This document shows, one piece after another, positions 1 to 11,114 of a DNA stretch of 64,000 nt (position 1 is its first letter; each line of letters begins with the position of its first letter). The DNA lies in contig JAMFTG010000554.1 in assembly GCA_023974075.1 (NCBI GenBank), forward strand, positions 1 to 64,000, read 5' to 3'. The notes below the pieces were generated by a model. It saw nothing but the letters and a program-made list of their open reading frames with translations. It had not been told where the DNA came from and did no database searches. This DNA is from Chaenocephalus aceratus. Its lineage: Eukaryota > Chordata > Actinopteri > Perciformes > Channichthyidae. A program made the translations under genes and the position numbers.

Positions 1-225
1 AGAAGAGGGGACACATGTTGATGTAGAGAGACTAAGAAGGGGGACCCTTTGATGTAGAAGAGACATGAAGAAGAGGGGACACATGTTGATGTAGAAGAGA
101 CATGAAGAAGAGGGGACCACATGTTGATGTAGAAGAGACCATTGATAAGGAGGGGACACATTTATGTAGAAGAAGACCATGTTGATGTAGAAGAGACAGA
201 AGAGTGGATTTGGATAATAGGTGTC
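1..225. repeat. Decayed copy of the 37-bp minisatellite with MITE end
   Basis: About five imperfect units of the same 37-bp repeat that fills 53679-55612 (GGGGACACATGTTGATGTAG core), followed by a degraded version of the same terminal sequence (about 190-225). Units here differ by many small insertions and deletions from the very uniform units at 53.7-55.6 kb. This means either an older copy or poor local sequence quality at the window edge. Confidence 0.8.
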
Positions 226-360
226 CTTGAGACCCGCTTGATCAGACAGACCCTCAGACAGCAGGCTCTTTTCAGGCACAGACATCCCTAACAGCGAGCA
301 TTGTCCGGTCCTCTGGAATACATACGTTTGCTGCCATATCTTTCTGGAAGCTTCAAACAG

Positions 361-565
361 AGCTGCTGAGTGCTGCAGTTTCACTTTGCAATGACACAAA
401 AGCACCTCTGAATGGTCCTCGGGGGCAGCCAATGGGCTCGAGGCGGCCGCAGCACAGTGTCCACCAGCGGCCGCACGCTGACAGTTTCCAGCCCGACTCC
501 CGTGGGTGGTTGGGGGGCAAAAAGAATTTTCTAATCCGTCACCATTGTACCAATTGTCTATAAAG
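361..565 (+). promoter_or_regulatory. lgsn: Putative lgsn promoter region
   Basis: Upstream of the lgsn start codon there is a CCAAT motif in AGCCAATGGG (about 427-436), a TGCTGAG half-site (364-370) that resembles half of a Maf recognition element, and two GCGGCCGC octamers at 443-450 and 467-474. A TATAAAG box at 559-565 lies about 90 bases before the ATG. Maf proteins drive many lens genes, so a Maf half-site would fit lengsin. That link is inference. Confidence 0.4.
559..565 (+). promoter_or_regulatory. lgsn: TATA box of lgsn
   Basis: TATAAAG, about 90 bases before the ATG at 651. Transcription would start near 590. No competing TATA is seen between here and the start codon. Confidence 0.5.
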
Positions 566-650
566 ATTAGTGCGAGTGAAGCCTCTGCCTTCACAGGAGG
601 GGGCTATCGAATTCCAAATCACAGTTCATGAAAAGAGTCCAAACAAAGAG

Positions 651-673
651 ATGAATGACTCTGAAGATTTCAG
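651..673 (+). CDS. lgsn: lgsn exon 1 coding part
   Basis: The ATG at 651 opens MNDSEDF, close to the short acidic start of vertebrate lengsin. It is followed by a good donor, CAG|GTAACA, at 673/674. The 5' UTR would run back to about 590. The phase does not join cleanly to exon 2. Confidence 0.55.
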
Positions 674-3600
674 GTAACAACTAACGTTTTCATGGTTCGG
701 CGTATGATAGCTATTCTGCATCGTTTGTTTAATCATATCAAGATATAAGCGTCAGACCAAGACATGTATTTCGAATTGAATGTCTTTACTCCTTACAATC
801 TTTGATAACTTGAACAATCTCTTACCGTACGTGTGATAGACCCGTTGTGTGCTTTCCAGGAGGGCGAGAGTAGAAGCAAAGAACCAATCGATGGCACGAA
901 GATGAGCCTGGGCAACAGGAAGGGGGTGAGGGTGTCTGGGAGACATTCCTCTCCCGTGGACTGGAGCTCCAGAAGAGGAGGTCCGTCCATCATCCATTCC
1001 CCCACCGCCAGCACCGCTTTGCCTCCAGAAACGCCTACTCTGATCTCCATCAGCCCCTTGCCTCACAAACCCCCCGGCGCGGGTGGAGATCGAGCCTGCC
1101 GTCGAGGACGATTGGACTACAGGGATGTCTTTCATGTTTGTAAAGCACTTTGAATAGAGTGCTGCAGTGATGACGTATTGTTTGTAGGCCGACCCGGAAG
1201 TTAGCTGCGCATGGGTTCCCTCGACAACAAGCGACGGGATTTCTCCGTAGGATTTTGGAATATTGGAAAATTAAGATCTGTGGAAAACGAACCAGTTTGA
1301 TAATGAACGGATAATCTCCACTTCTCTATCCTACTTTTATAATTTTCGAATCATAAATCTAATCGCCAGAAGCAAAATGCTAACGTTATGCTATAAATGA
1401 CTTAATATCGATATTGAAACTACAGATTCTAAATGGTACAAGTTGAAAGCGTTAGTTTGAACAGCTTGCAGGAGGCAGGCACTTGCTTTCAAGCAGAACA
1501 GAAACTAACTTAGCGGGAGTGTTTACGTGTTCGGCGTAATGACGTACAACGTCCTCGACAACTTTTGTAGTCCTATTCAGCCACATGTTAACAACCATCG
1601 TTTTCAGACACGTAAACTCTTCAAAAAATCACCACTGCTGATGGATTTAATGTCGTGATCTGTCTCTTAAATTTGTCTCAACTTATCTCCAGATATTTTC
1701 CATAAACTAGTTAAAAAAACCCGTTGCCTCTGAGTCGAGGGAACCGGAAGTGGTAACACGCCAACTCACTTCCGGGTTTTAGGCCTCGCTCCTGCACCGC
1801 TCTATTGCCTTGTGTTGAAAGGTGCTAAATAAATAAACTTGCCTTGCCGTGCCTTACAGGAGCCTCCTCTCAAACCAGAGCATCCTACGGTGAAACCAGC
1901 ATCCCCCGGCAGACCATGGAGGAGCTAAAGACCATCCTGAGAGACAGTCCGATGCTTAGCGTCCGGGAAAGAGACGAGGGGAAGCCAGGAAGTCCTTATA
2001 CGTACCTCCACGGAAGCAGTGGTAATGGTAATCGACGGTCTGATGGACGGCAGGACGATGGAAACCCCAACAGGACGTTCAGCACCTTCAAACCCCCATC
2101 TGACGCTTCCAGAAGTGGGGCCAGGTTCAGCGACGGCACGTCTATTCAGCAGCCCTCCTGCGTGGATTCATCCAGCCCAATCAGGGCCGATGCCAACACA
2201 AATAGGCTGCCTGGAGTTAGGGCTCACACACATGCAAGCGGCGGATCCTGGCAGAGACTGGAGCTCCTCATTCAGGTCAGTGACGCTTTGGTTAAAAGAC
2301 TAGAAGTTTGTGGCAAATCATTAAAAGGTGACTCGAGTCCTTCCTCCATCTTGGGTCGCGTATTGTTTTAAAATGTTGGCTTTGTCTCATTCTAGTTCCT
2401 GTTTTGACTTGGATTGATTGATGGATATTGAGCTTTTTGTGTTTTAACTTTTAACTATTTGTTAGTTGAGTAGAATTAACTTGGTGTTGATCTCCAGCAG
2501 AAAGATTTCCTTTATTTGCTATTTGAAGTTGTCTTTCATTGGAATCGGCTTCTCTTCCCTCGGTATTTCAGCAGCTTACCAATGCGGGATGTCTAAGGCG
2601 GAATCCTTTATAGATATATGAGAGTTTAAAGAATAGAATGGGAATAATTTTGGCAGACTTTTTTATAACATAAACAATCTTTATACAGAATTATTTGTAT
2701 ATTTGAGGCCAAGATAAATATTTAGCAAGACAGTTTACATCATTGTCAGTGCTCTCTGGTGGACACACTGTACTGGTGACACTGGTTCTCAAATATTGGC
2801 TGACTCATCAACGGACACCCTTGGTTGATCAAGGGTCAACAAAAACACAAATATCAATATATCTGCATAAACTAATATCAGCTTCTCAGATCTATCTGTC
2901 CAGCTGTACTCAGACCTGACATGAAACTAAACTGGATACAGATTGGACTAATTTGGTCTTGACGCCACAAGAGCGTTTCAGACATTCTAAAGTAAAACGA
3001 AGGTTTCATATTAGTTTTTTCTTTCCAAGAATACGACACAAAGCATTTGAAATTAAACTCTCTGTTGCTTATTAAATGTTTTTTCTCAGATATTTCATAC
3101 TCTGTTCCACAGATAACGACGCTGGATAGTATGGAAATCAGAGGTCATTGCCAACATGGAGCAGATCAAGCAGCAGATCGCCAGAGAAAACATCAAACTT
3201 GTCCGCTTGAGGCCACCGACCCACGGGGTGTCCAGGGCCAAGACAGGCCTGCGCGGTCGGCACGAAGACGAGCGAGTATACAGCCACCCACCCAGCGAGC
3301 CAGCCATCCAGCCAGCCAGCCAGCGAGCCATAGAGCGAGCGAGCCAGTCCAGCATCGAGCTATCGAGCGATCCGCCAGCCAGCCATCGATCCAGCCAGCG
3401 ATCCAGCTAGATCCATCCATCCATCCATCCAGTCCATCCATCTATCTATCCAGCCATCCATCTATCCAACTAACTATCTATCCATCCATATCCATCTATC
3501 CATCCATCCATCCATCTATCCAACAACTATCTATCCATCCATCTATCCATCTATCCACTATCCATCATCCATCCATCCATCCATCCATCTATCTATCTCT

Positions 3601-5377
3601 ACATCCATCCAACTAACTATCTATCCATCCATCTATCCATCTATCTATATATCTATCTATCAAGCTATCCATCCTCCATCCATTCCTATCTATCTATCAA
3701 TCCATCATCTATCTCAACTAAATATCTATCCATCTATCCATCATCAATCCATCCATCTATCTATCTATCCATCCATCCATACTTTCCTAATTTTGGGTTT
3801 TACATGTTTAATGCTGGAACCTTTTCTTGGAAGTCAATAGACGTTCCAGATTAATTTGGCTAGACTGAAGTGCCAGATGCATGGTTTAAACTGTTTTTTA
3901 AAGAAACACCATGCCCTCTAAACCAAAGTCAGATTTTTACATTAGTGTTTGTCTAGGAATTGACACATAAATGGTATATATTGATCGATTGTCAAGGATT
4001 AAGCGTTAGAGGTATCGTTAGGCCTTTTTTTTTCTATTTTGGACAGAGCTTCATTTGTTTCACTTGCTCTCAGTTTTTATGCTTTTTATACATCACGTGA
4101 TAGCTTATCAACTCTAGAAAACTAAGTGAATATGTATATGTTGAAACATTTAGAATTCATGCTTCAACACAAATGTATCCACAGGAAAAAGCGGTGTACG
4201 GGGTACCGATGCCCAGAAGCTACCTGGAGCTGACCCTGAGCGCTAAGAGCAACGAAGTAGACAACGCCAGCACTGCCAACTTCAGCGGTGATGTCCTGCT
4301 GATCCCAGATCTGTCACCTTCAGGGTCTTACCCTGGGCGGAGCAGACAGCGAGGGTGATCTGCGACCCCTGCCACCGTGGCAGGAAACCCCCTCCGAACC
4401 TCACCTCGCCTCATCGCCAAGCAGCTCCTCGCCCAGCTCCAGGGCCTCGGCTTCTCCCCTTCACTCATCCTTCAGTTATGAATGCTGCGTCCTGGGAACA
4501 CCGGACCGCATCGGACCGAAGACGCTCCTGTTCCCCGGCCACAACGCTGCTCAGCAACCACGACCTGCCTTTCTTCCAGCAGCTGGTGGACAGCATGTAC
4601 TGCATGGGCGCGGACATCGACAGCATCGCCTCTGCAAGCGGCCCCGGCCAGATGGAGATCAACCTGAGGCCAGAGTTTGGGATTGCGGCCGCAGATACCG
4701 CCTTCACTTTCCGCACCGGCATCAAAGAAATGGCTCGCAAGTACAGCTACATTGCCAGCTTCTTCACAGACGACGGCCTGTACAATGCTGGGGTTCTCTC
4801 TCACAGCTTGTGGGATGCTAACGGCCGACGTAGCTCTTCCAAAGCGGGAGAAGGCCAGTGAGCTTTCTGAGATTGGCAGGAAATGGCTTGCCGGCTTCTC
4901 AGCCACTCTGCTGCTCTGAGCTGCCTGATGTCGCCCGCCTGGGCTGCCGGAGCCACATCGCAAAGACAATCAAAGACCCGAAACTCATGCTTTACGCCAC
5001 ATGCGGCTGCAATGATAACAGCAGCTCTTTCAACATTAAGAGTCACGGGGGGAGGGAGACGCACATCGACAACAAGCTGGGCTCAGCTATGGCCAACCCG
5101 TACATCGTGCTGGCTGCCACTGTGGCCGCGGGACTGGACGGCATCAAGAGAAACCTGAACATCGAGAGCGGTTGTAAACAAAGCGCCCGGTCAGCAGAAG
5201 GACTTTGCCGTTCCTGTGAAGCTCGACGAGGCTCTGGAGGCGCTGAGCGAGGATCACGTCATCTGCAGCACCCTCGGAGAGCCGTTTGTTCAGTATTTCA
5301 TTGCCATGAAAAAGTTTGAGATTGAGACCCAAGAGCTGGACGATGAGAGGAACAAGTGCCTGGAGTATTTCATCTAA
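651..5377 (+). CDS. lgsn: Lengsin (glutamine-synthetase-like lens protein), frame interrupted
   Basis: Lengsin is a catalytically inactive member of the glutamine synthetase superfamily, found in lens fibre cells, where it is thought to act structurally. Five exons are placed: 651-673, 860-about 1090, 1860-2275, 3113-about 3275 and 4185-5377. Matches to the family include the [16 protein letters not shown] segment of exon 4, [91 protein letters not shown] and the terminal [10 protein letters not shown] just before the TAA at 5375-5377. These segments lie in different frames: about ten one- or two-base shifts break the gene (about 3155, 3210-3260, 4312, 4370-4540, 4830, 4905, 4970, 5180). Substitutions at conserved positions are few and no nonsense change is evident in the homologous frame, so sequence error or very recent inactivation is likelier than an old pseudogene. 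Confidence 0.85.
860..1090 (+). CDS. lgsn: lgsn exon 2 (variable N-terminal region)
   Basis: The acceptor is TTTCCAG at 853-859. The open frame [21 protein letters not shown] matches the general character of the poorly conserved lengsin N-terminus. That frame is one base out of phase with exon 1. The 3' boundary is uncertain: the frame stays open to 1153 and no strong donor stands out. Confidence 0.45.
1186..1790. mobile_element. MITE in lgsn intron 2
   Basis: The left edge (about 1186-1230) contains GACCCGGAAGTTAGC and GGTTCCCTCGAC. The right edge (about 1735-1785) carries the same modules inverted (GTCGAGGGAACC and CACTTCCGGGTT). This gives imperfect terminal inverted repeats around about 500 bases of AT-rich non-coding sequence. 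Family not assigned. Confidence 0.55.
1860..2275 (+). CDS. lgsn: lgsn exon 3 (fish-type N-terminal extension)
   Basis: The acceptor is CCTTACAG (1852-1859) and the donor is TTCAG|GTCAGT (2275/2276). The frame beginning one base before the exon is open throughout (about 139 codons) and includes the segment [14 protein letters not shown]. It is low-complexity and rich in Ser, Arg and Gly with no known domain, as expected for the variable lengsin N-terminus. A second, out-of-phase frame is also open over part of it. Confidence 0.5.
3113..3275 (+). CDS. lgsn: lgsn exon 4 (start of the GS-like beta-grasp domain)
   Basis: The acceptor is TTCCACAG (3105-3112). [17 protein letters not shown] and HGVSRAKT align with the start of the glutamine-synthetase-like domain of lengsin. 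Frame shifts are needed near 3155, 3212 and 3230-3260. The putative donor is GTATAC at 3276, at the very edge of a CCAGC/CCATC microsatellite that begins directly after the exon. Confidence 0.65.
3290..3782. repeat. CCAGC/CCATC/TATC microsatellite in lgsn intron 4
   Basis: About 490 bases of interrupted CCAGC, CCATC and CTATC repeats starting within 15 bases of the exon 4 donor. The long open frame across it (from 3047) is a by-product of the repeat and not a gene. Confidence 0.9.
4185..5377 (+). CDS. lgsn: lgsn exon 5 (main GS-like catalytic-fold region)
   Basis: The acceptor is TATCCACAG (4176-4184). This exon carries most of the glutamine-synthetase-like fold, with the homologous frame moving between all three phases. 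Frame 3 holds about 4185-4315, frame 2 about 4540-4830, frame 3 again to about 4905, frame 2 to about 4965, frame 1 to about 5175, and frame 2 to the TAA at 5375. Each piece aligns with lengsin in order and without missing blocks, so the exon is complete in content and broken only in phase. Confidence 0.85.
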
Positions 5378-5403
5378 AGCCCACAGACTTCCCCCTGCTA
5401 CTC

Positions 5404-5418
5404 AATAAAGGCAATAAA
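5404..5418 (+). terminator. lgsn: lgsn polyadenylation signals
   Basis: Two AATAAA hexamers at 5404-5409 and 5413-5418, starting 27 bases after the lgsn stop codon. Confidence 0.75.
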
Positions 5419-6855
5419 AACTGCTTGCAAAGCTTTTTATTTTATATGATACCTGTTATTATTACTGATTGTAGATATTTTTCAGTTATTACAAAATAAA
5501 AGTATTACTACATCCTCAATGTTTAAAGCACTTTTGTAAAATGTTGTTGTGTTTATATATATCTTTTTTAAATTAATTTAAAGAACATTAATGATGCTAC
5601 TGTCGCTGTATCCAGTGTGAACTACTGCCTGATCAATTAATACAATTATTTGTGACAAAAATGGCTCGGACCTACAGAAGAAAAACTTTAAAATGCTTTG
5701 ACTCTTATACTAAAAATGGCTCTCCAACTTAAACAGTGTCAGTTTTTTTTGGTTTTGTATGCAATGAAAATGTTAACCTCTTGGTGGCTCCCGACGTTAG
5801 GTTTTGTTTTCCTGTAGGGCAGCTATTAGTAGTTTCTAAGAGGTACCTACACTTTATTTTATGTAGCGTACCCTTACTTCTCTTCACAAAAATACACTTA
5901 TTTTGTTTTCACGATGTCTTCTTTTATTTACAGTGTATTCACAGACATAAATACATGTAGGTGCAATCTACAACACAAAAAGTGTCAGTTTCCCCAATTT
6001 ACAAAAAAAACAACTATTTTAGTACCAATCCTTCCAGATTATTCTGTACAATTCGGCTCTGATTTTGAGAAGTTAAAACAATGCTAGTGCTGCTACCTGC
6101 ATTAGAAAGTAACAATACAATATGCAACATAATGGTTTTATAAAAGCTATGCCGTAGTTAGTCAACAGACCAGGGAACTATTTCTCTAGTAGAAAGTGGA
6201 TTTAAAAAAAGCTGTTCCCAGTGAGGTTTGAAAATGTATTGAGACTTTGTAAAAGAGATACCTTATTAGTCCCACTGAAGTCTTGTTTTAAATGATATAT
6301 TTCCCTTTAGTTAAACACTGTTTTATTGTATGTTTAGTTTTATTAAACATCTGGATTACTCAGTATAACAATCCTGCATATCCATGAGGATGACAACAGT
6401 TGAGCAGTACATATCATAATCATCATAAGACAACTCATAAACAACAACAATATAAAATGTACAACATGAAGCCCTTTCAAAAAATATATAATTTACAAAT
6501 GAGGGAAAATACAACGATGGGTAAGGTTAGCTATGTAACATCCCATTAGTCCGTCTTTGATGTTCTTCCTAAAGCTGTAATTATTAACTAGCACACAGGA
6601 GGAAATAGTGCGTTTGTTGGGGACTATTTTCAGCGGTGGATTAATACACATTTGGTGAGTATTTATGGCATCGGGATGGTGTGTGGGAATTGAGAGTGTG
6701 TTCATGTGTTTCATAGTTTTTATATACACATGGAGCTCGATGGCAAAGAGACATATCAGGCTCTGATACACACACAATACTCATATCCTGTCCTTAAGTA
6801 AACGTTCAAAAATAAAAAAAACTTTCAAAATAAAGTCATATATTTGAAATATACA
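5419..6855. other. Intergenic, no gene seen
   Basis: AT-rich sequence between the lgsn polyadenylation site and a hAT element. No conserved coding segment, RNA gene or terminal-repeat element is recognised. The short open frames (for example 5736-5960) are uncharacterised and look random. Confidence 0.6.
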
Positions 6856-6863
6856 AGCATTAG

Positions 6864-8126
6864 CAGGGCCGCCTTAATGCACGGGCTGGCATGGGCTGAA
6901 GCCCAGGGGCCTACGGAGACCGGGGGCCTATCATGAGCCAATACAAAAATCTAAAAAAAAACGTTTTTATTTCGGATGTTTGTTAAAATTTTTAAATAAA
7001 CAAAGTCTTGGCTTTCAGAATATAAAACTTTATTTCCAAAATCACATGATAAATACATTTTTGAAGCTTGTAAAAGGAAGAAGACAGCTGTTCCCCCTCC
7101 CTCCGCTGAAATTATGAATGTAAGCGTATAGTAATCATAGATAACACGGCAGGGTCCGTTCCAGTTTTGTTTTCATCTGGTTTCAAATAAACAAAGTCTT
7201 GGCTTTCAGAATATTAAACTTAAAAATTCAGATGATAAATACAACTTTGAAGCTTCGGCATAATTACAAGCGGAGAACGGAGTAACTTGACGTCACAGCA
7301 GGCAGAACAACAGCCGGTGGTTCTCGTGAGTGTTTTCCCCGGGAAACAAACACAATACACACAAACGCAAAAATACACAAACACACACACGTATACACAC
7401 ACACTCGTGAGCTTCCAGACCAGTAATCCAAACGAAAATATCTTCCCTCCGTAGTATTTTGATCATTTGCTCCGCTAACCAATCAGATCGATGGATTCTA
7501 GAGATGACTCTGAAACAGTCAGTGGGCACCACTCAACAGCCAATCAGAATGAGAATATGTTTCACATGTGACTTATTCAAATTGCGAGTGATTGAGTGAC
7601 AGATGAAGGTTGTTTAGGAGAAAAAGTTTGAGAAGAGAAAGTTTGAGAGTGGCGCTCGGGAAAGGAAATTGTTGAGGAAAAAGGAGTTTCGAGACAAGCA
7701 GCTATTACAAAACATGCCGAAGCTTACAGGTTATTTTAAACCTGTAGGCCAGGATGAGGAGGAAGGACAGATGAGTTCTGTACCGAGCGGTAGCGGTGCC
7801 GGCCGCGGGGCCTCGGAGCCAAGTAGGCCGTCTGGTTCTGATAGCGATGGAGTAGCGGGAGAGGAAAAACAGACAGGAGGGATGTTGGAGGAGATGGAGA
7901 GGACGACGAGGACTTGCTACGTGGAGGGGAGCCATCGGCAACCGGACAAATACATGAGGGAGGCCCGATACGTCACTCATCTGGAGGAGAGGACCAGGCG
8001 CGCGCAGAGCAGAGTGGAGAAGTGCGATCACAGAGCCGAGGCTATACATGACTTTGATTTGTTGTTTAAATAGGGGGCTACAAACCCATCAGCCCCAGGG
8101 CCTGATGGCAGGTTAACGCGGGCTTG
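6864..8126 (+). mobile_element. hAT-family DNA transposon, internally deleted
   Basis: Bounded by a perfect 8-bp target duplication AGCATTAG at 6856-6863 and 8127-8134. The left end starts CAGGGCCGCCTTAATGCA and the right end, inverted, starts CAAGCCCGCGTTAACCTG, an imperfect terminal repeat typical of hAT. A conserved N-terminal piece of a transposon-encoded protein lies near the 3' end (7604-8073). No hAT catalytic core or dimerisation region is present, so the copy is non-autonomous. Confidence 0.9.
7604..8073 (+). pseudogene. Remnant of hAT / ZMYM1-like transposase N-terminus
   Basis: The frame contains KKEFRDKQLLQNMPKLTGYF, the basic N-terminal segment seen in hAT proteins annotated as zinc finger MYM-type protein 1-like. 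An acidic Ser/Gly-rich stretch follows, then a short unrelated end at 8073. The zinc fingers, RNase-H-like core and hAT C-terminal dimerisation domain are absent. It lies inside the 6864-8126 element. Confidence 0.6.
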
Positions 8127-8425
8127 AGCATTAGACTGTCATATTCACCCTGCAATATCTTAATAATGTAAACACCTTGACTGACAACCCGGCTTCCCTG
8201 TAACGTCCGGTTCATGGTCACACATTAGAAGCAGACATCTTGTGTTTTGGTAACGGTGTTCCCCGATAAGACACATTATCCAACAAAAGAAACATGTTGC
8301 ATGTTGCAGTGATAACCAGTGTCTCTGTTGGGAAGCCAAATAAAGCAATGAACAAAACGGGCTGTGTCCAAAATCACTTACCACTACTCTACGATAGTGA
8401 CCAATCTGTGGTGCTGTGGGAATGT

Positions 8426-9553
8426 CCATCCATCCATCCATCTTCTCCCGCTTATCCGTGGTCGGGTCTCGGGGGTAGCAGTTCCAGCAGAGAGCCCCAA
8501 ACTTTATTTTCCCTGGCGACATCAACCAGCTCTGACTGGGGGATCCCAAGGCGCTCCCAGGCCAGCGAAGAGATATAATCCCTCCACCTGGTCCTAGGTC
8601 TACCCCTTGGTCTCTTCCCAGCTGGACGTGCCTGGAACACCTCCCTAGGGAGGCGCCCAGGTGGCATCCTAACTAGGTGCCCGAACCACCTCAACTGGCT
8701 CCTTTCGACGCGAAGGTGGAGCGGCTCAACTCCGAGTCTCTCCCGGATGACCGAACTTCTCACCTTATCTCTAAGGGAGACACCAGCCACCCGGCGGAGA
8801 AAACCCATCTCGGCCGCTTGTATCCGCGATCTCGTTCTTTCGGTCATGACCCATCCTTCATGACCAGAGGTGAGGGTAGGAACGAAAATGGCCCGGTAGA
8901 CAGAGAGCTTTGCCTTCTGGCTCAGCTCCCTTTTCGTCACAACGGTGCGGTAAAGCGACTGCAGTACCGCTCCCGCTGCTCCGACTCTCCGGCCCATCTC
9001 ACGCTCCATTGTTCCCTCACTCGAGAACAAGACCCCGAGATACTTGAACTCCTTCACTTGGGGTAAGGACTCATTCCCTACTTGGAGTGGACAGTCCATC
9101 GGTTTCCTGCTGAGAACCATGGCCTCAGATTTGGAGGTGCTGATCCTCATCCCAGCCGCTTCACACTCGGTTGCGAACCGATCCAGTGAGTGCTGAAGGT
9201 CGCAGACCGATGAAGCCATCAGAACCACATCATCTGCAAAGAGCAGTGGTGCAATCCTTAGTCCACCGAACTGCAGACCCCCCCCCCCCCACGACTACGC
9301 CTCGAAATCCGATCCATGTATATTACAAACAGGATTGGTGACAAAGCGCAGCCCTGGCGGAGGCCAACCCTCACCGGAAATGGGTCCGACTTCCTGCCGA
9401 GGACCCGGACCCGCTCTCGCTTTGGGAGTACAGAGATTGGATGGCCCTGAGTAGAGACCCCCTCACCCCATACTCCCGCAGCACCTCCCACAGTAACTCC
9501 CTGGGAACCCGGTCATACGCTTTCTCCAAGTCTACAAAACACATGTAGACACA
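8426..9553 (-). mobile_element. 5'-truncated non-LTR retrotransposon (LINE)
   Basis: Flanked by a perfect 14-bp target duplication TGCTGTGGGAATGT at 8412-8425 and 9554-9567. The minus-strand frames encode reverse-transcriptase pieces, FVDLEKAYDRVPRELLW and then SPILFVIYMDRISR, which lead into the C-terminal region with PTLTSGHEGWVMTERTR and QLRWFGHLVRMPPGRLPRE. The 3' end terminates in a GGAT-type tetranucleotide tail (8425-8441). The frame is broken near 9250-9300. The clade is probably RTE-like from the tail style, but this is not certain. Confidence 0.9.
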
Positions 9554-9821
9554 TGCTGTGGGAATGTACAACAGAAATTATTTTACCCTATTTAATGGAT
9601 GCTCATTATAATATGTATCGCTAATTTCTACTCAGGTGCAATGCCTTGTTTAGTTTTTTATGCTGCTGCAATGCAAACAAATCCAAGTTTAGGATCAATA
9701 ACGTTCCTCTTACCTTTCCTTTTCTCAGACAGCAATGACATTATTCACGGTGCAGATAAATGACCCGAATTGAGTCTGTTAAAAGTTTTTTTTTGCAGAT
9801 GAAGTCACTATGTATACTATA

Positions 9822-10820
9822 CAGTGTTGTGCTAGTTACTGAAAACCAGTAACTAGTTACCATTACTAGTTACTTCATTTCAAAAGTAACCCAGTTACTT
9901 TACTGATTACTTACACCAAAAAGTAATGCGTTACTGTGAAAAGTAACGTTTTAGTTACTTAAAAAAGGCTCCCATTATATTAATGCCCTTATAGCCTTCA
10001 TTTCAGTACTGTTATTGCATTGGAGAATAATACACTCTGTTGATCAACTTGACATGCATTATATGCAATCTGGATAGCATCGATATTAGCTGGCTTTACA
10101 TTTTTGTATATTCTTTCTCCAGGTAGTTGGAAAACGTTTTCCGTTTCATATGCCGTGTGCCGCCCGGACATGCTATCGTGCTAACTAGCTCTCTGAAAGC
10201 GGGTCACTCCACTGTAGCAATAGCCTGCATGTGTTCTACAACATACCGTGCAATGGCTTTATCGACTTTCCCCTGGCTAGCAGTCCCTCGGTTAAAATCC
10301 AGCCACTGCTGCTTCGGTGCAGGTGCAGGTGGAGTGGCGTCGGCTGAGTCTCTGTGGTCTTAGCTACTAGCTTCGTCCCAGCGTGTTGTTTCTGCAGATG
10401 AGAGATTTGAATGACTGGTTTGGGCAGTAGATAGGCTCTTTGACCCGCCAGGACACAACTTACATTTAACTAAAACGTTCTTTTCTTTGTGCTCGACCAA
10501 AGTGAAATAGTGAGAATATCTCCAGGTGGAGAAACTAGACTTGACACCGCCGCCGCCGCCATGACAGTCTTGTAGTAAACAACACAAACACGCCCACAGC
10601 CCGTTTCCGCATGTGACACAGGAAGTATTTAAGTACATTTACTCAAGTACTTAAGTACAGTTCTCATCTCTGTTCACCTGGCTGTTGACTATATAAAAAA
10701 AACTAACGCAGTAACGGAGTAACGCACCATGTAGTAACGGTAACTGAGTTACTGAATTTAAAAAGTAATGCGTTAGAGTACTAGTTACTGCCAAAAATAA
10801 CGGCGTTAGTCCCAACACTG
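9822..10820 (-). mobile_element. hAT-family element with BED-finger remnant
   Basis: The ends begin CAGTGTTGTGCTAGTTACTG (left) and CAGTGTTGGGACTAACGCCG (right, inverted). They are flanked by ATACTATA (9814-9821) and ATACTATG (10821-10828), an 8-bp duplication with one mismatch. A minus-strand frame near 10638-10360 contains YFTLVEHKEKNVLVKCKLC, which looks like the start of a BED zinc finger. The rest of the transposase is missing. Confidence 0.85.
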
Positions 10821-10841
10821 ATACTATGTACTATGTATATA

Positions 10842-10895
10842 CACTACTCTTCAAGGAGTTCTATGTAGAGACATAGAACTCCTGGAAGAGTAGTG
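10842..10895. repeat. Near-perfect 25-bp foldback hairpin
   Basis: Arms 10842-10866 and 10871-10895 are inverted copies with one mismatch and a 4-base AGAG loop. The hairpin lies 21 bases outside the hAT element and about 240 bases 3' of the fam83b stop, so it could be within the fam83b 3' UTR or just beyond. Confidence 0.9.
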
Positions 10896-11114
10896 AGTCG
10901 AGTACAGAGACTCTTTTTTTTTTGTAATCAAGGCTGAAGACCTTTCTGTTCGTCGCTGCCATCTATTAAATCAAACAGTTATTCATATCTTACACAACAC
11001 CGTTCTGGGTGTAGTTGCTTAGTTGTCGGTATGTGTTATAGAAACAATCTTGCAGTGAATAACTTCAGAAACGTCCATGCACTAGCTCCGCCTTCCTTCC
11101 TGAACAACGCGTCG

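Noticed and set aside
8452..9571. Host gene encoding a 258-residue protein
   Set aside because: It is the reverse-transcriptase C-terminal region of a truncated LINE with a 14-bp target duplication.
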